From Lactobacillus sp. ESL0785 (lineage in GTDB: Bacteria > Bacillota > Bacilli > Lactobacillales > Lactobacillaceae), in contig NZ_CP113916.1 in NCBI RefSeq assembly GCF_029395455.1, positions 868,001 to 932,000 on the forward strand: DNA of 64,000 nucleotides, read 5' to 3'. A model generated the notes under the pieces. The model was not told the DNA's origin and made no database searches. It saw nothing but the letters and a program-made list of their open reading frames with translations. This document shows, piece after piece, positions 27,439-35,878 of this stretch. The translations under genes were made by a program, and so were the position numbers. Position 1 is the first letter of the stretch. Every line of letters begins with the position of its first letter.

Positions 27439-28287
27439 TTAATTATTTGCCTTAGCTTCGATAAATTTTGTAAATAACAGCAGATTAATCCCGAGTAACA
27501 CAAGTATGTAAACCAATAAGCTAATCATTGAAATAGTTATACTTGCAGTCCATTGACCAGCGATAAAATTAAGTGGATCAAACAACGCCTTGTCTACAGC
27601 TTTAAACCAGTTGCTTAATAAATTTAAGAATGGTCCGTAAGCAGCGAACAAACAAAAAAATAAGATAAATCTCAATAATGTCTGATTAACATATGTACTT
27701 AAAAATTCAATGATTAATTGCCAGCATAGTATAATCATGCTTAATGTTACTAAAATAGCTAATAACATTAATAATATCAAAAAGACTAATTCCAGTATTC
27801 GCATGATAGCACCCGCATTCCAACTAATGCTACTGATATTATGTTGCCAAAACTGACTAAAATCAGTTCGAAAAGTTGAACTAGTGCCTAAAGAGACGCC
27901 ACCCAAAACAGCAATGGCCAGTAATTGCAGCAGTGCTAAGTATAATTGACTAATTAAGCTGCTGACAAGATTAATCAGGTAAAAGTGAGTATCACTATTT
28001 GGTATTAAGCGCCAAGTCTGACTAGTATTATCTTCCTCACTTTTGGCTACAATAATAAATAAGTTTAATAGCTGACTAATAAAACTAAGACCAATTATTA
28101 AAATCAACCATTGCGGAAAAAAGGCTGTCATCTGTAAATGATCAAAATCAATTTCTATCCTATTAGCATTAAGATAATTAAACCCAGCAATTGCAAGTGC
28201 TGCAATTAATTGAATATTCCATAATAGATAGACAGTACGCTTTTTTTGCTTAAATAATGCTTTGAATAGTGAGTGTCCATTAGTCAT
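27439..28287 (-). CDS. ABC-type permease, paralogue 3 of 3
   Basis: A 282-residue polytopic membrane protein with about six membrane segments (near 20-40, 55-75, 105-130, 160-195, 205-230, 250-275). It shares with its two upstream neighbours the cytoplasmic-loop signature S-Q-T-W-R-L-I-P followed by a YLINLVSS-type helix, at the same relative position (about 90-115), and a similar C-terminal end (FTKFIEAKANN). Hence it is a paralogous ABC-2-like permease subunit. It is the last gene of the GntR-ATPase-permease operon, 25 nt after permease 2. The substrate is unknown; related YtrA-type operons are induced by cell-wall antibiotics, which is only suggestive here. Confidence 0.75.
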   Translation of the reverse strand: MTNGHSLFKALFKQKKRTVYLLWNIQLIAALAIAGFNYLNANRIEIDFDHLQMTAFFPQWLILIIGLSFISQLLNLFIIVAKSEEDNTSQTWRLIPNSDTHFYLINLVSSLISQLYLALLQLLAIAVLGGVSLGTSSTFRTDFSQFWQHNISSISWNAGAIMRILELVFLILLMLLAILVTLSMIILCWQLIIEFLSTYVNQTLLRFILFFCLFAAYGPFLNLLSNWFKAVDKALFDPLNFIAGQWTASITISMISLLVYILVLLGINLLLFTKFIEAKANN

Positions 28288-28312
28288 TTGGTTACCTCCT
28301 ACCTTTACTTCT

Positions 28313-29137
28313 TCACTTATTTGGTTCTGTTTCGAAAGTATTATTCATTAAAAAAATATCTAGCATACCAGTAAATAAATCCAAAATAGCTAAAATGCCA
28401 ATGCTACTCAATAAATTCAGATTGACAGCACCAACAGTTATTAATTCAGCGGGCAGTTTAAGCACAGGCCAAAATGTATTGGCCCCGGTCACACCAAGCC
28501 AGCAAATTAATAAGATAATGACTAACCGTACAACCATCAATGTTAATTTACCAGAAAAATGTGGTAAAAAGTCAACAATTGTATAACTACTAAAGTTTAG
28601 AAAACTAATTATCAAAAAAATAGCTAATAATAAAAGAAAAAGCGCGACAATAATTTGTAGCCATTTCAGGAAACCTATCTTGCCCATATCAGAAAAGAAT
28701 TCACTAACCAATACTCCTTGTCCTGTAAGTGCTTCGTGTAACAGCATCGGTGCAATTGCACCAAAGAATTCTAGTAGAACTAATATCACTATGGCAATTA
28801 GTGAACTAACAAGATTACTTAAATAAATTGTATTATTATCAATTGGTATTAATCGCCAAGTTTGGCTGCGATTGATTTTTTCAGTATCATAAGCAATAAG
28901 AACCAAACTTATCAAGACAATGAAAAGTCCTGTCCAGGTGATAGTTCTTGCTAAATTAGCTAAAAAACTACGAAATATATTAAAGAGCGGATTTGCTACC
29001 GTCGCAACCGTAACGGCTTTAAAAGTTATTAATCCGGCTAAGATAACAGCCATGACTAGCTGGCTAATACTAAAGTGCAATAATTTTTTACTTTTAATTT
29101 TAAATAATTCACCGAATAAGTGTTTAAAACTTGTCAT
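28313..29137 (-). CDS. ABC-type permease, paralogue 2 of 3
   Basis: A 274-residue membrane protein with about six membrane segments. It is clearly paralogous to its neighbours: NRSQTWRLIPIDNNTIYLSN near residue 90 matches the same loop in the other two, and ISFLNFSSYTIVDFLPHFS near 175 matches SFLNFASQSIMDFLPAVS in paralogue 1. It has a ribosome site AGAAGGGG shortly before ATG 29137. The leader between it and paralogue 1 is unusual because it contains a vestigial permease end. Membrane component of the ABC system encoded with it; substrate unknown. Confidence 0.78.
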   Translation of the reverse strand: MTSFKHLFGELFKIKSKKLLHFSISQLVMAVILAGLITFKAVTVATVANPLFNIFRSFLANLARTITWTGLFIVLISLVLIAYDTEKINRSQTWRLIPIDNNTIYLSNLVSSLIAIVILVLLEFFGAIAPMLLHEALTGQGVLVSEFFSDMGKIGFLKWLQIIVALFLLLLAIFLIISFLNFSSYTIVDFLPHFSGKLTLMVVRLVIILLICWLGVTGANTFWPVLKLPAELITVGAVNLNLLSSIGILAILDLFTGMLDIFLMNNTFETEPNK

Positions 29138-29219
29138 ACGACCCCTTCTTTCTTGCTTACTAATTAGCCTCGACTTCGAAGAATTTGTTAATTAAAAACT
29201 ATCATTTTTTCTCTCCTGA
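29138..29219 (-). pseudogene. Fossil of a fourth permease gene (5' and 3' ends only)
   Basis: Between permeases 1 and 2, reading the minus strand, comes AGGAGAGAAAAA then ATGATAGTTTTTAA, resembling the start of permease 1 (ATGATTTTTAAG). This is followed out of frame by TTAATTAACAAATTCTTCGA and codons up to TAG at 29160-29162, encoding LINKFFEVEAN. That is the family C-terminus (permease 1 ends LISKFFEAKQNK). The middle of the gene is absent. I read it as the scar of an internal deletion in a former fourth tandem copy; a partial duplication of a 3' end is the alternative. Confidence 0.6.
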
Positions 29220-30047
29220 TTACTTATTCTGTTTAGCTTCAAAGAATTTACTAATTAAGAACATATTGACTGCTAGAAAAACAATATCAATTAAGGCTAA
29301 TATGCCGCTTGCTGAACCAGTATTAACGGCTTTACCATCAAAGATGAAATCGAATGGCGAGCTAATAATTGGCTTAAGGAAACTATAAATTTGTACTAGC
29401 AGCCACATAATGGCAATAATCAGGATTAGACGAATAAGCGTAACAATAAATTTACTAGAAACAGCTGGTAAAAAATCCATAATTGATTGACTAGCAAAGT
29501 TTAAGAAGCTGACAAGCAAGTAAGCTAAAAGTGCAACCAACATTACTAAAATAATTAACCCCAACAAATCTAGTAATGAGTTAGTACTCTGGTTGACATG
29601 CTTAAATCCGCTTATAAAACTATCCCAGCCATCTTTCATCTGTTTATTAAACAAATAACCAATACCAAATAAAACAATAGAAGTAATTACTTGTAAGATC
29701 CCTAGGTAAATAAAAGAAACAAATGAACTTAAAATATTGACCAAATATATTTTTTCATCACTCAGTGGTACTAAACGCCAAGTTTGGCTACGATTTATCC
29801 GCTCATTTTGAGAACAAGTAATAATTAAGTAGACTAGCAAAAAAACAAAGCTAAATGCAAAAAAGATGGCACACAAAAGTGGTATAAGTAGCATTATTTT
29901 TTGTTCATGATCATTAACAATTATATTTCCTTGAAAATAAGAAAAAATCGTTATGAGCACGGCAACCAAAAACTGCAGTAACAGCATTAAGTTGGCTTTT
30001 TTACATTTTTGCCTAAATAATTCGGCAAATAACCGCTTAAAAATCAT
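29220..30047 (-). CDS. ABC-type permease, paralogue 1 of 3
   Basis: A 275-residue membrane protein with about six membrane segments (first near 22-42). The signature loop NRSQTWRLVPLSDEKIYLVN lies near residue 85, and SFLNFASQSIMDFLPAVS near 165. Its ATG overlaps the ATPase stop (ATGA), so the two are translationally coupled; this is presumably the primary permease partner. The C-terminal LISKFFEAKQNK is the motif whose remnant lies just downstream. Fold and operon position make it an ABC exporter membrane subunit; the substrate is unknown. Confidence 0.8.
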   Translation of the reverse strand: MIFKRLFAELFRQKCKKANLMLLLQFLVAVLITIFSYFQGNIIVNDHEQKIMLLIPLLCAIFFAFSFVFLLVYLIITCSQNERINRSQTWRLVPLSDEKIYLVNILSSFVSFIYLGILQVITSIVLFGIGYLFNKQMKDGWDSFISGFKHVNQSTNSLLDLLGLIILVMLVALLAYLLVSFLNFASQSIMDFLPAVSSKFIVTLIRLILIIAIMWLLVQIYSFLKPIISSPFDFIFDGKAVNTGSASGILALIDIVFLAVNMFLISKFFEAKQNK

Positions 30048-30751
30048 TCTTCTTCCTCCTGATCATATTGGCTCTCATAGTATTCTTCAATACTCTTATT
30101 AGTTGAACGAATTTCGTCTGCCGACTTATGGGCAAGAATCGTGTGGTCCTTAATAATGACAACTTCATCAAGTAATGAAGCAATTTCGTTAACAAAGTGA
30201 TCAGAAATCAAAATCGTCGCATTGTCAGCTTTCCAAAGAATAATTGAATTGATGATTTTTTTACGCGCCATCGCATCAATGCCGCCGAAAGGCTCATCAA
30301 GTAAGTATAAGTCGGCTTTACGGGCAAAAGTTAGGGCAATAATCAGTTTTTCGCGCATCCCACGGGATAATTGACTAAGTCGCATTTCTGGATCTAATTT
30401 CATAAATTTACGTAATTGAGCAAATTCTTCTTTATCAAAATCGCTGTAGACAACTTCGTAAAACTCAACGACAGCTTTAATCTTAGTCGAATCATTAAAG
30501 CCAGTTAAACCATCGGTAAATGATAAATTTGCCTTTTTATTAGCATCATCAGCAAAACCATCAATTTTAACATTGCCACGATAATTCTTAGCCATGCCAC
30601 TGATAATCCGCATTAATGTGGTTTTACCAGCACCGTTTTCACCTAGCAAAGCAACAATTTTCCCCGGTTGTAAATCCAAGTTAATATCTTGCAGAATAAC
30701 TTTTTGATTCTTCTTATAAGTGACATCTTTGATTTCTAATACGTTTTCCAT
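30044..30751 (-). CDS. ABC transporter ATP-binding protein (YtrB-like)
   Basis: A 235-residue nucleotide-binding subunit of the adjacent exporter. Walker A is GENGAGKTTLM (about 36-46); the signature is divergent, SQLSRGMREKL, in place of LSGGQ, as seen in the YtrB/EcsA-like group; Walker B is LYLLDEPFGGIDA near 150, and the switch histidine lies in ILISDHFVNEI. I place the start at ATG 30751, with AGGAG 8 nt upstream; an in-frame TTG at 30757 is less likely. It overlaps the first permease by 4 nt and follows the GntR gene closely, so the regulator and transporter form one unit. Confidence 0.9.
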   Translation of the reverse strand: MENVLEIKDVTYKKNQKVILQDINLDLQPGKIVALLGENGAGKTTLMRIISGMAKNYRGNVKIDGFADDANKKANLSFTDGLTGFNDSTKIKAVVEFYEVVYSDFDKEEFAQLRKFMKLDPEMRLSQLSRGMREKLIIALTFARKADLYLLDEPFGGIDAMARKKIINSIILWKADNATILISDHFVNEIASLLDEVVIIKDHTILAHKSADEIRSTNKSIEEYYESQYDQEEEE

Positions 30752-30762
30752 GCTCAAAGCTC

Positions 30763-31131
30763 CTATTCTAAAAATTGGGCCAGAACTGACTTAATTTGCT
30801 CATCAGCAACACCAAGTTCATTCATATTCTGGACAAATTTTGTCAATTCATCGTTAATCAAATTTTGTTTGGTCTGTGCAAGTAAATCTGTATCCTCGGT
30901 AACAAAGTTCCCCTCGCCTCGTTTGGTATATAAAATTCCCTCGTCATTCATCTGTTGTAAAGCTCGCTGCACCGTATTAACATTCACTGTCAACTGAACA
31001 GCCAACTTACGCACGGATGGAATTCTTTCACCAGCCTTAAGATGACCAAGTACGATTTGCCGGTAAAGATACTGCTTAATTTGCAGATAAATAGGGATAT
31101 TATCCTTAAACTCCAAAAGCTCACCTTCCAT
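30763..31131 (-). CDS. GntR-family (YtrA subfamily) transcriptional regulator
   Basis: A 122-residue regulator with an N-terminal winged helix (about 12-75; IPSVRKLAVQLTVNVNTVQ is the helix-turn-helix) and a short C-terminal helical tail of about 45 residues. That is the YtrA layout and too short for a ligand-binding FCD or UTRA domain. It heads the ATPase/permease operon, which it probably autorepresses. The start is ambiguous: ATG 31131 has no ribosome site and lies 9-10 nt from a TATAAT, whereas TTG 31116 (LEFKDNIPIYLQ) has AAGGTGAG 3-7 nt upstream and gives the more usual family start. Confidence 0.85.
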   Translation of the reverse strand: MEGELLEFKDNIPIYLQIKQYLYRQIVLGHLKAGERIPSVRKLAVQLTVNVNTVQRALQQMNDEGILYTKRGEGNFVTEDTDLLAQTKQNLINDELTKFVQNMNELGVADEQIKSVLAQFLE

Positions 31132-31140
31132 ATTTACTGT

Positions 31141-31146
31141 ATTATA
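31141..31146 (-). promoter_or_regulatory. -10 box of the GntR-ABC operon
   Basis: A perfect TATAAT on the minus strand, with a weak TTACTA-like -35 about 17 nt upstream. TTACT and AGTAA half-sites flank the region symmetrically (about 26 nt apart) and could be part of the autorepressor operator; this is tentative. Predicted transcription starts within a few bases of ATG 31131. Confidence 0.45.
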
Positions 31147-31249
31147 TTCCTAGAACACTTATATAGTAACTCATTTTAAGATTAAGCGCAATCTTTTTTA
31201 AACTAATTCAAATGTTTCACATCGTAACTTTTTACTTTCTGTGCAAACA

Positions 31250-31295
31250 AAAATGCTTACAAAGTCATTAATATCAATGATTTTGTAAGCATTTT
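31250..31295 (-). terminator. Terminator downstream of pepT
   Basis: A 14-bp perfect outer stem (AAAATGCTTACAAA arms) is extended by a TCATT/AATGA inner stem. It lies about 130 nt past the pepT stop and is followed on the minus strand by TTTTTGTTTG. Confidence 0.75.
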
Positions 31296-31423
31296 AGTAA
31301 AATTTCATTATTTGTGCATAACTTTTTGAAAATCTGCTATAAATAATTTTCCTTAGAAACATAAGGGTTATACTTCCTTAATTATTTTTAATAAACAGAC
31401 AGATTTTAGTCAATTTTGTTTCG

Positions 31424-32665
31424 CTATTGATGATTGACAGCATTCAATTCAGCCATTTTGATCATTACATCAACGGCCTTGTACATTGATTCCAAAACAG
31501 TATATTCGTAACGACCATGCATGTTCTCTTCACCAGCAAAGATATTCGGACAAGGAAGTCCCATATAAGTCAATTGGGAGCCGTCTGTACCACCACGTAC
31601 TGGATCTTCATCAATCATTAGTTCTTCGGCCTTGTATGCCTCACGTGCCAGATTAACGATATCCATATGCTTAGCTAGTTCATCGGCCATATTGTAGTAT
31701 TGATCCCACATCTTTAGCTTAATTATCTCTGTCCCAAAGTCAGTATTTATCTTAGCAACAATTGACTTTACTAGATTTTTTCTTTTTTCTAAACCATCAC
31801 GTTCAAAATCACGAATAATGTAATCTAAATGAGCGTTATCAACTGTTCCTTGAAAATTCATTAAGTGGTAAAAGCCTTGTTTACCATCTGTTTGCTCTGG
31901 CACTTCTGCTTGCGGCAAAGCATTCTGGAAGTTAATTCCTATTTGCACTGCATTAATCATTTGTCCTTTAGCAACTGCTGGATGAACATTGACGCCCTGA
32001 ATATCTAAACTAAATTGGGCTGCTGAAAATGTTCCCCAATCAAGCTTGCCTGGTGCTTCACCATCAACAGTAAAAGCAAAATCTGCACCAAATTCAGCTA
32101 CGTCAAAGTGTTCTGCCCCTGTACCAATTTCTTCATCTGGTGTAAAAGCTAAACGAATTTTGCCATGTTTAATTTCCGGATGGGCCAACAAGTATTCAGC
32201 AAAAGTTACTAATTCAGCCACACCACACTTATCGTCGCCGCCCAGAAGCGTGTCACCAGATGCCGTAATGATTGTTTGCCCTTTATAATTCTTTAAATGT
32301 GGAAATACTGCTGGATCTAAATAAAAATCAGAAGTACCCAATTGAATTTTTGATTGACCATCATAATTTGAATGAATTTGTGGTTGAACATTTTCGGCAT
32401 TAAAATCAGCGGTATCACTGTGAGCTAGAAAGCCCATCACAGGCACATCATAATTAATATTTGCCGGAATTTCAGCAATAACACAGCCAGACTTTTGGTT
32501 ATAATGAACATCATGCAAGCCTAACTCGTTGAGGTCTTTCATGATAACTTGTTTTTGAAAGTTTTCTTCCCGTGCAGTTGACGGAAAACGTGTCGCATGC
32601 TCATCTGATCGCGAATTAACTTTAACGTACTTTAAAAAACGTGGTAATAAATTTGGATATTCCAT
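31424..32665 (-). CDS. pepT: Peptidase T (tripeptide aminopeptidase)
   Basis: M20B zinc aminopeptidase that removes the N-terminal residue of tripeptides in the cytosol. It is a standard part of the lactic acid bacterial proteolytic system. Metal and catalytic motifs: FLAHSDTADFN near residue 77, LGGDDKCGVAE near 140, the catalytic-glutamate block TPDEEIGTGAEHFD near 174, and the C-terminal RGGTDGSQLTYMGLPCPN. The length of 413 residues is normal. It is followed by a terminator hairpin about 130 nt downstream and starts 11 nt after the nif3-like gene. Confidence 0.97.
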   Translation of the reverse strand: MEYPNLLPRFLKYVKVNSRSDEHATRFPSTAREENFQKQVIMKDLNELGLHDVHYNQKSGCVIAEIPANINYDVPVMGFLAHSDTADFNAENVQPQIHSNYDGQSKIQLGTSDFYLDPAVFPHLKNYKGQTIITASGDTLLGGDDKCGVAELVTFAEYLLAHPEIKHGKIRLAFTPDEEIGTGAEHFDVAEFGADFAFTVDGEAPGKLDWGTFSAAQFSLDIQGVNVHPAVAKGQMINAVQIGINFQNALPQAEVPEQTDGKQGFYHLMNFQGTVDNAHLDYIIRDFERDGLEKRKNLVKSIVAKINTDFGTEIIKLKMWDQYYNMADELAKHMDIVNLAREAYKAEELMIDEDPVRGGTDGSQLTYMGLPCPNIFAGEENMHGRYEYTVLESMYKAVDVMIKMAELNAVNHQ

Positions 32666-32676
32666 AATAAACCCCT

Positions 32677-33474
32677 TTAAATTAAATCTTGAAATGGATT
32701 AGTTGATACTTGCGACAAACTAACTTTGACTTGCCAATTATTTTCAGCACACCATTTTTGTAATAAATCGTGCATTTTATACTTAAAAATCTTTTCAGTA
32801 TAGTGACCGGGATCAACTACTGTAAGACCAGCAGCGATCATATCATGGCCTGTATGATAATAAACATCCCCCGTAATGAAAGCATCTAGTCCCTCAGTTA
32901 CTGCTTGGTGCCAATACTTACCACCATCACCACAGATAAACCCGACTGTTGAAATCATCTTTTGATTATCTGCCGTAATTAAGCGGGCTAATTTGATTTT
33001 CATTTTTTGCTTAACATACATGGCAAAATCAACAGCAGTTAACGGCTGTGGTAATTTGCCTTTACGGCCAATGGCAATTCCGTCTTCATCCAAACAGAAC
33101 GGTGCAACATTAGTTAAATCTAATTCTGCCGCCTGCCAATCACTTGAGCCATTTTGAGCTTTGTCCGAATTGGTATGAATGGAATAGACTGTAATGCCAT
33201 TAGCAATGATTTTGCCGTACATCGCATTCTGCGGATCAGCAAAATTTAAATTACGTGCTGGATGAAACATCAACGGGTGATGACTGATAATTAGATCGAC
33301 ATGATTAGCAATTGCCTCATCAACAACATTAGGGCGAACGTCAAGAGTAGTCATAATCTTAGTAACTGGTTGTTCCATTGAACCAATTTGGATGCCAACC
33401 GGATCACCTTGACTCGCAATTTCTTCTGGAAAGTCTTGTCTAAGACGCGTAACAATTTCTTTAACTTGGGTCAT
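32677..33474 (-). CDS. Nif3-like dinuclear metal center protein
   Basis: NIF3/YqfO/DUF34 family protein, a cytosolic toroid-forming dinuclear metal protein often described as GTP cyclohydrolase I type 2-like. Its true role is unsettled. Metal-ligand motifs seen are ISHHPLMFHPARNL near residue 63, IHTNSDKAQNG near 99, and the C-terminal VVDPGHYTEKIF near 217-228. At 265 residues it is the short form without the middle PII-like insert of B. subtilis YqfO. It overlaps trmK by 4 nt, the conserved Firmicute trmK-nif3 pair. Confidence 0.9.
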   Translation of the reverse strand: MTQVKEIVTRLRQDFPEEIASQGDPVGIQIGSMEQPVTKIMTTLDVRPNVVDEAIANHVDLIISHHPLMFHPARNLNFADPQNAMYGKIIANGITVYSIHTNSDKAQNGSSDWQAAELDLTNVAPFCLDEDGIAIGRKGKLPQPLTAVDFAMYVKQKMKIKLARLITADNQKMISTVGFICGDGGKYWHQAVTEGLDAFITGDVYYHTGHDMIAAGLTVVDPGHYTEKIFKYKMHDLLQKWCAENNWQVKVSLSQVSTNPFQDLI

Positions 33475-34154
33475 AATTCCTCCTTAATCATTTTGATTGT
33501 TGCCTCAATCTGCTTAATATGCTGAAAATCCTTTTTCTTTGCCTGATTTAGATTAACCAATAATTTTTGCTGGTAAATTAATTGACTACGCCATTTTTGA
33601 TCAAAAACCGAATTTTTATTTTGCAAAATAATTGGTCCAAAGAATAATTCTTTAGCGGACAAATTAATTTTTTGCCTAACTTGTTTAGCCTGAATTAATT
33701 CATAGGTATGACCGGCTTCAGCAATTAGGTCTTCTGCTTGAATTTGATAATTATGTGTCATTAACCATTGGCGCACACCAGGTTCACCAACATTTGGTTC
33801 AAGCACCAGTTGATTAAAGTGAAAATCTTGTTGCCAAGCATCTTCTAGAATTGTCGTTATTAACTTACCCCCCATCCCAGCAATGACCACCGTATCAATG
33901 TGGTCTTCAAGCTTAATGGTTGTTAAACCTGCACCTAATCTTGTTTCAATTTGCTCTTGCAAGCCAGCTTGAGCGATATCTTCTCGCGCATTTTCAAGTG
34001 GTCCCTTGGCAATATCACTGGCAATCGCAAATTGAATTTTACCTGATTTCACTAATTCGATTGGTAAGTAAGCATGGTCGGTACCAATATCAGCAACCCG
34101 AGTATGTGGAGCGACCATTTGTGCTAAAGTATTTAAACGTAAATTCATTTCCAT
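33471..34154 (-). CDS. trmK: tRNA (adenine-22 N1)-methyltransferase TrmK
   Basis: SAM-dependent methyltransferase forming m1A22 in tRNA. The Rossmann motif I is VADIGTDHAYLPIELV (about 19-34), followed by IASDIAKGPLENARED. TVVIAGMGGKLITTILED near 86 is the family-diagnostic central block, and LVLEPNVGEPGVRQWL near 116 the next. The length of 227 residues is typical, with a C-terminal coiled-coil region. In Bacillus the gene lies just downstream of sigA, as here, although a NUDIX gene on the opposite strand has been inserted between. Confidence 0.94.
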   Translation of the reverse strand: MEMNLRLNTLAQMVAPHTRVADIGTDHAYLPIELVKSGKIQFAIASDIAKGPLENAREDIAQAGLQEQIETRLGAGLTTIKLEDHIDTVVIAGMGGKLITTILEDAWQQDFHFNQLVLEPNVGEPGVRQWLMTHNYQIQAEDLIAEAGHTYELIQAKQVRQKINLSAKELFFGPIILQNKNSVFDQKWRSQLIYQQKLLVNLNQAKKKDFQHIKQIEATIKMIKEEL

Positions 34155-34273
34155 CCTACTTTCTCTTGTATTAAAATTTTAGCATATTATTGTCTTAGTT
34201 TAAAAATAGCCGCCAGCTTTTTAATTTTATTTGCTTTATAATGAAGTATCATAATAAAGGAGTTAATATTTAT

Positions 34274-34714
34274 ATGGATAGAACTGAACGCGTAACGTTA
34301 ACTAATATGTGTATGATTACTAATCAGGATAAAATTTTGGTTTTGAATCGCAATGATCCTACTTGGCCAGGATTAACGTTTCCTGGTGGTCACGTTGAAA
34401 GTCATGAATCATTTCATGATGCAGTGGTACGCGAAATTAAAGAAGAAACTAACTTAACAATTATTAAACCGCGGCTTACTGGAATTAAACAATTTTATGA
34501 CGATAACAATCAGCGATACCTCGTTTTCTTTTATATTGCGACACATTTTACTGGTTCTGTTCGCGCTTCTGACGAAGGCACATTAACCTGGATGACTAAA
34601 GATGAGTTGCTTAGTCATCAACTTGCTTATAATTTTGATCATGACCTCCCCGTTTATTTTAATGATACTATTTATGAGCACATGCTGGATGGCAATCGTG
34701 ACGAATTATTTTAA
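34274..34714 (+). CDS. NUDIX hydrolase (MutT/8-oxo-dGTPase-like)
   Basis: Nucleotide or related pyrophosphatase, likely a housecleaning enzyme. The Nudix box is GGHVESHESFHDAVVREIKE followed by ETN (about 36-58), a complete metal-binding motif with the usual final glycine replaced by Asn. I place the start at ATG 34274 (146 residues): AAAGGAG is at 34257-34262, whereas the in-frame ATG at 34241 falls inside a TATAAT at 34237-34242 that is probably the -10 box. It is a solitary plus-strand gene between two minus-strand blocks, with its own terminator. Confidence 0.85.
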   Translation: MDRTERVTLTNMCMITNQDKILVLNRNDPTWPGLTFPGGHVESHESFHDAVVREIKEETNLTIIKPRLTGIKQFYDDNNQRYLVFFYIATHFTGSVRASDEGTLTWMTKDELLSHQLAYNFDHDLPVYFNDTIYEHMLDGNRDELF

Positions 34715-34716
34715 AT

Positions 34717-34750
34717 AAAAAAGATGGTTACTTTCGTAATCATCTTTTTT
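34717..34750. terminator. Bidirectional terminator between the NUDIX gene and rpoD
   Basis: A perfect hairpin with 15-bp arms (AAAAAAGATGGTTAC with one wobble) around TTTC. It starts 3 nt after the NUDIX stop and 7 nt before the end of rpoD, with A and T runs on both flanks, so it serves both convergent transcripts. Confidence 0.85.
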
Positions 34751-34756
34751 ATTGGT

Positions 34757-35878
34757 TTAATCTAAAAAGTCGCGTAATTGATTAGAACGACTAGGATGCC
34801 GCAGTTTGCGTAAAGCTTTCGCTTCAATCTGCCGGATTCGTTCACGGGTAACCCCAAAGACTTTACCAACTTCTTCAAGTGTGCGTGTTCGCCCATCATC
34901 AAGACCAAACCGCAACCGCAAAACATTTTCTTCACGATCAGTTAATGTATCAAGCACTTCTTCCAACTGCTCTTTGAGCATTTCATAGGAAGCATGTTGT
35001 TCAGGACTTGTGGCGTCCTTATCCTTAATGAAGTCGCCTAAGTGTGAGTCATCTTCCTCACCAATTGGCGTTTCAAGAGAAACCGGTTCTTGAGCAATCT
35101 TTAAAATATCACGAACCTTAGTTGTTGGCATGTCCATTTCAGCACCAATTTCTTCAGGTACTGGTTCACGCCCCAAGTCTTGCAATAATTGTCGTTGAAT
35201 TCGAATTAATTTATTAATTGTTTCAACCATGTGAACAGGAATTCTAATTGTCCGTGCTTGATCGGCAATTGCACGCGTAATTGCCTGCCTAATCCACCAA
35301 GTTGCATAAGTTGAAAATTTAAAGCCTAAACTATAATCAAACTTATCAACAGCTTTCATTAGGCCCATGTTACCCTCTTGAATTAAATCTAAGAAGGACA
35401 TCCCCCGACCAACATAACGCTTAGCAATTGAAACAACCAACCGCAAGTTAGCTTCTGCTAATTCTTGCTTAGCTTCTTCATCACCCTTCTCAATACGTTT
35501 GGCTAATGAAATTTCTTGATCAGCATTAAGCAATGGTACCCGACCAATTTCTTTCAGATACATCCGCACTGGATCATTCATTCTTACACTTGAAGGTGCT
35601 GACATATCCTTTAATTCGGCTTTTTCAACATCTTTTTGTTTCTTTAAGGCTAATTTGGATGGCTCACCTTTGTCGTCAACAATACTAATACCGTTATCTT
35701 CAAATTCTTGAACTAATTGATCGACAGCCTTACCTTGCAACTTATACGGTGTAATTAATTGCGCCGTAAAATCAGTTTCGGTAATTGCCTTATCCTTTTT
35801 AACTGCCTTAACGACCTTTTTAACTACTTTGTCTAAAGACAGTTCTTCTGTCTTATTAGTATTCTTTTTTTCTGCCAC
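34757..35878 (-). CDS. rpoD: Primary sigma factor RpoD/SigA
   Basis: Housekeeping sigma-70. The 373 residues hold region 1.1 (about 10-75), region 1.2 with [21 protein letters not shown], region 2 with [18 protein letters not shown] and the -10 recognition helix [18 protein letters not shown], region 3, and region 4.2 with [19 protein letters not shown]. The start is GTG 35878, whose G overlaps the dnaG TAG stop. An AAAGGGGGG in the last codons of dnaG is the ribosome site, so rpoD is translationally coupled to dnaG, as in the rpsU-dnaG-rpoD macromolecular synthesis operon idea. Confidence 0.97.
   Translation of the reverse strand: MAEKKNTNKTEELSLDKVVKKVVKAVKKDKAITETDFTAQLITPYKLQGKAVDQLVQEFEDNGISIVDDKGEPSKLALKKQKDVEKAELKDMSAPSSVRMNDPVRMYLKEIGRVPLLNADQEISLAKRIEKGDEEAKQELAEANLRLVVSIAKRYVGRGMSFLDLIQEGNMGLMKAVDKFDYSLGFKFSTYATWWIRQAITRAIADQARTIRIPVHMVETINKLIRIQRQLLQDLGREPVPEEIGAEMDMPTTKVRDILKIAQEPVSLETPIGEEDDSHLGDFIKDKDATSPEQHASYEMLKEQLEEVLDTLTDREENVLRLRFGLDDGRTRTLEEVGKVFGVTRERIRQIEAKALRKLRHPSRSNQLRDFLD

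Noticed and set aside
28313..30047. Tandem repeats as a mobile element or composite transposon
   Set aside because: The similarity is at protein level between whole permease genes; no terminal repeats, transposase or target duplications are visible.
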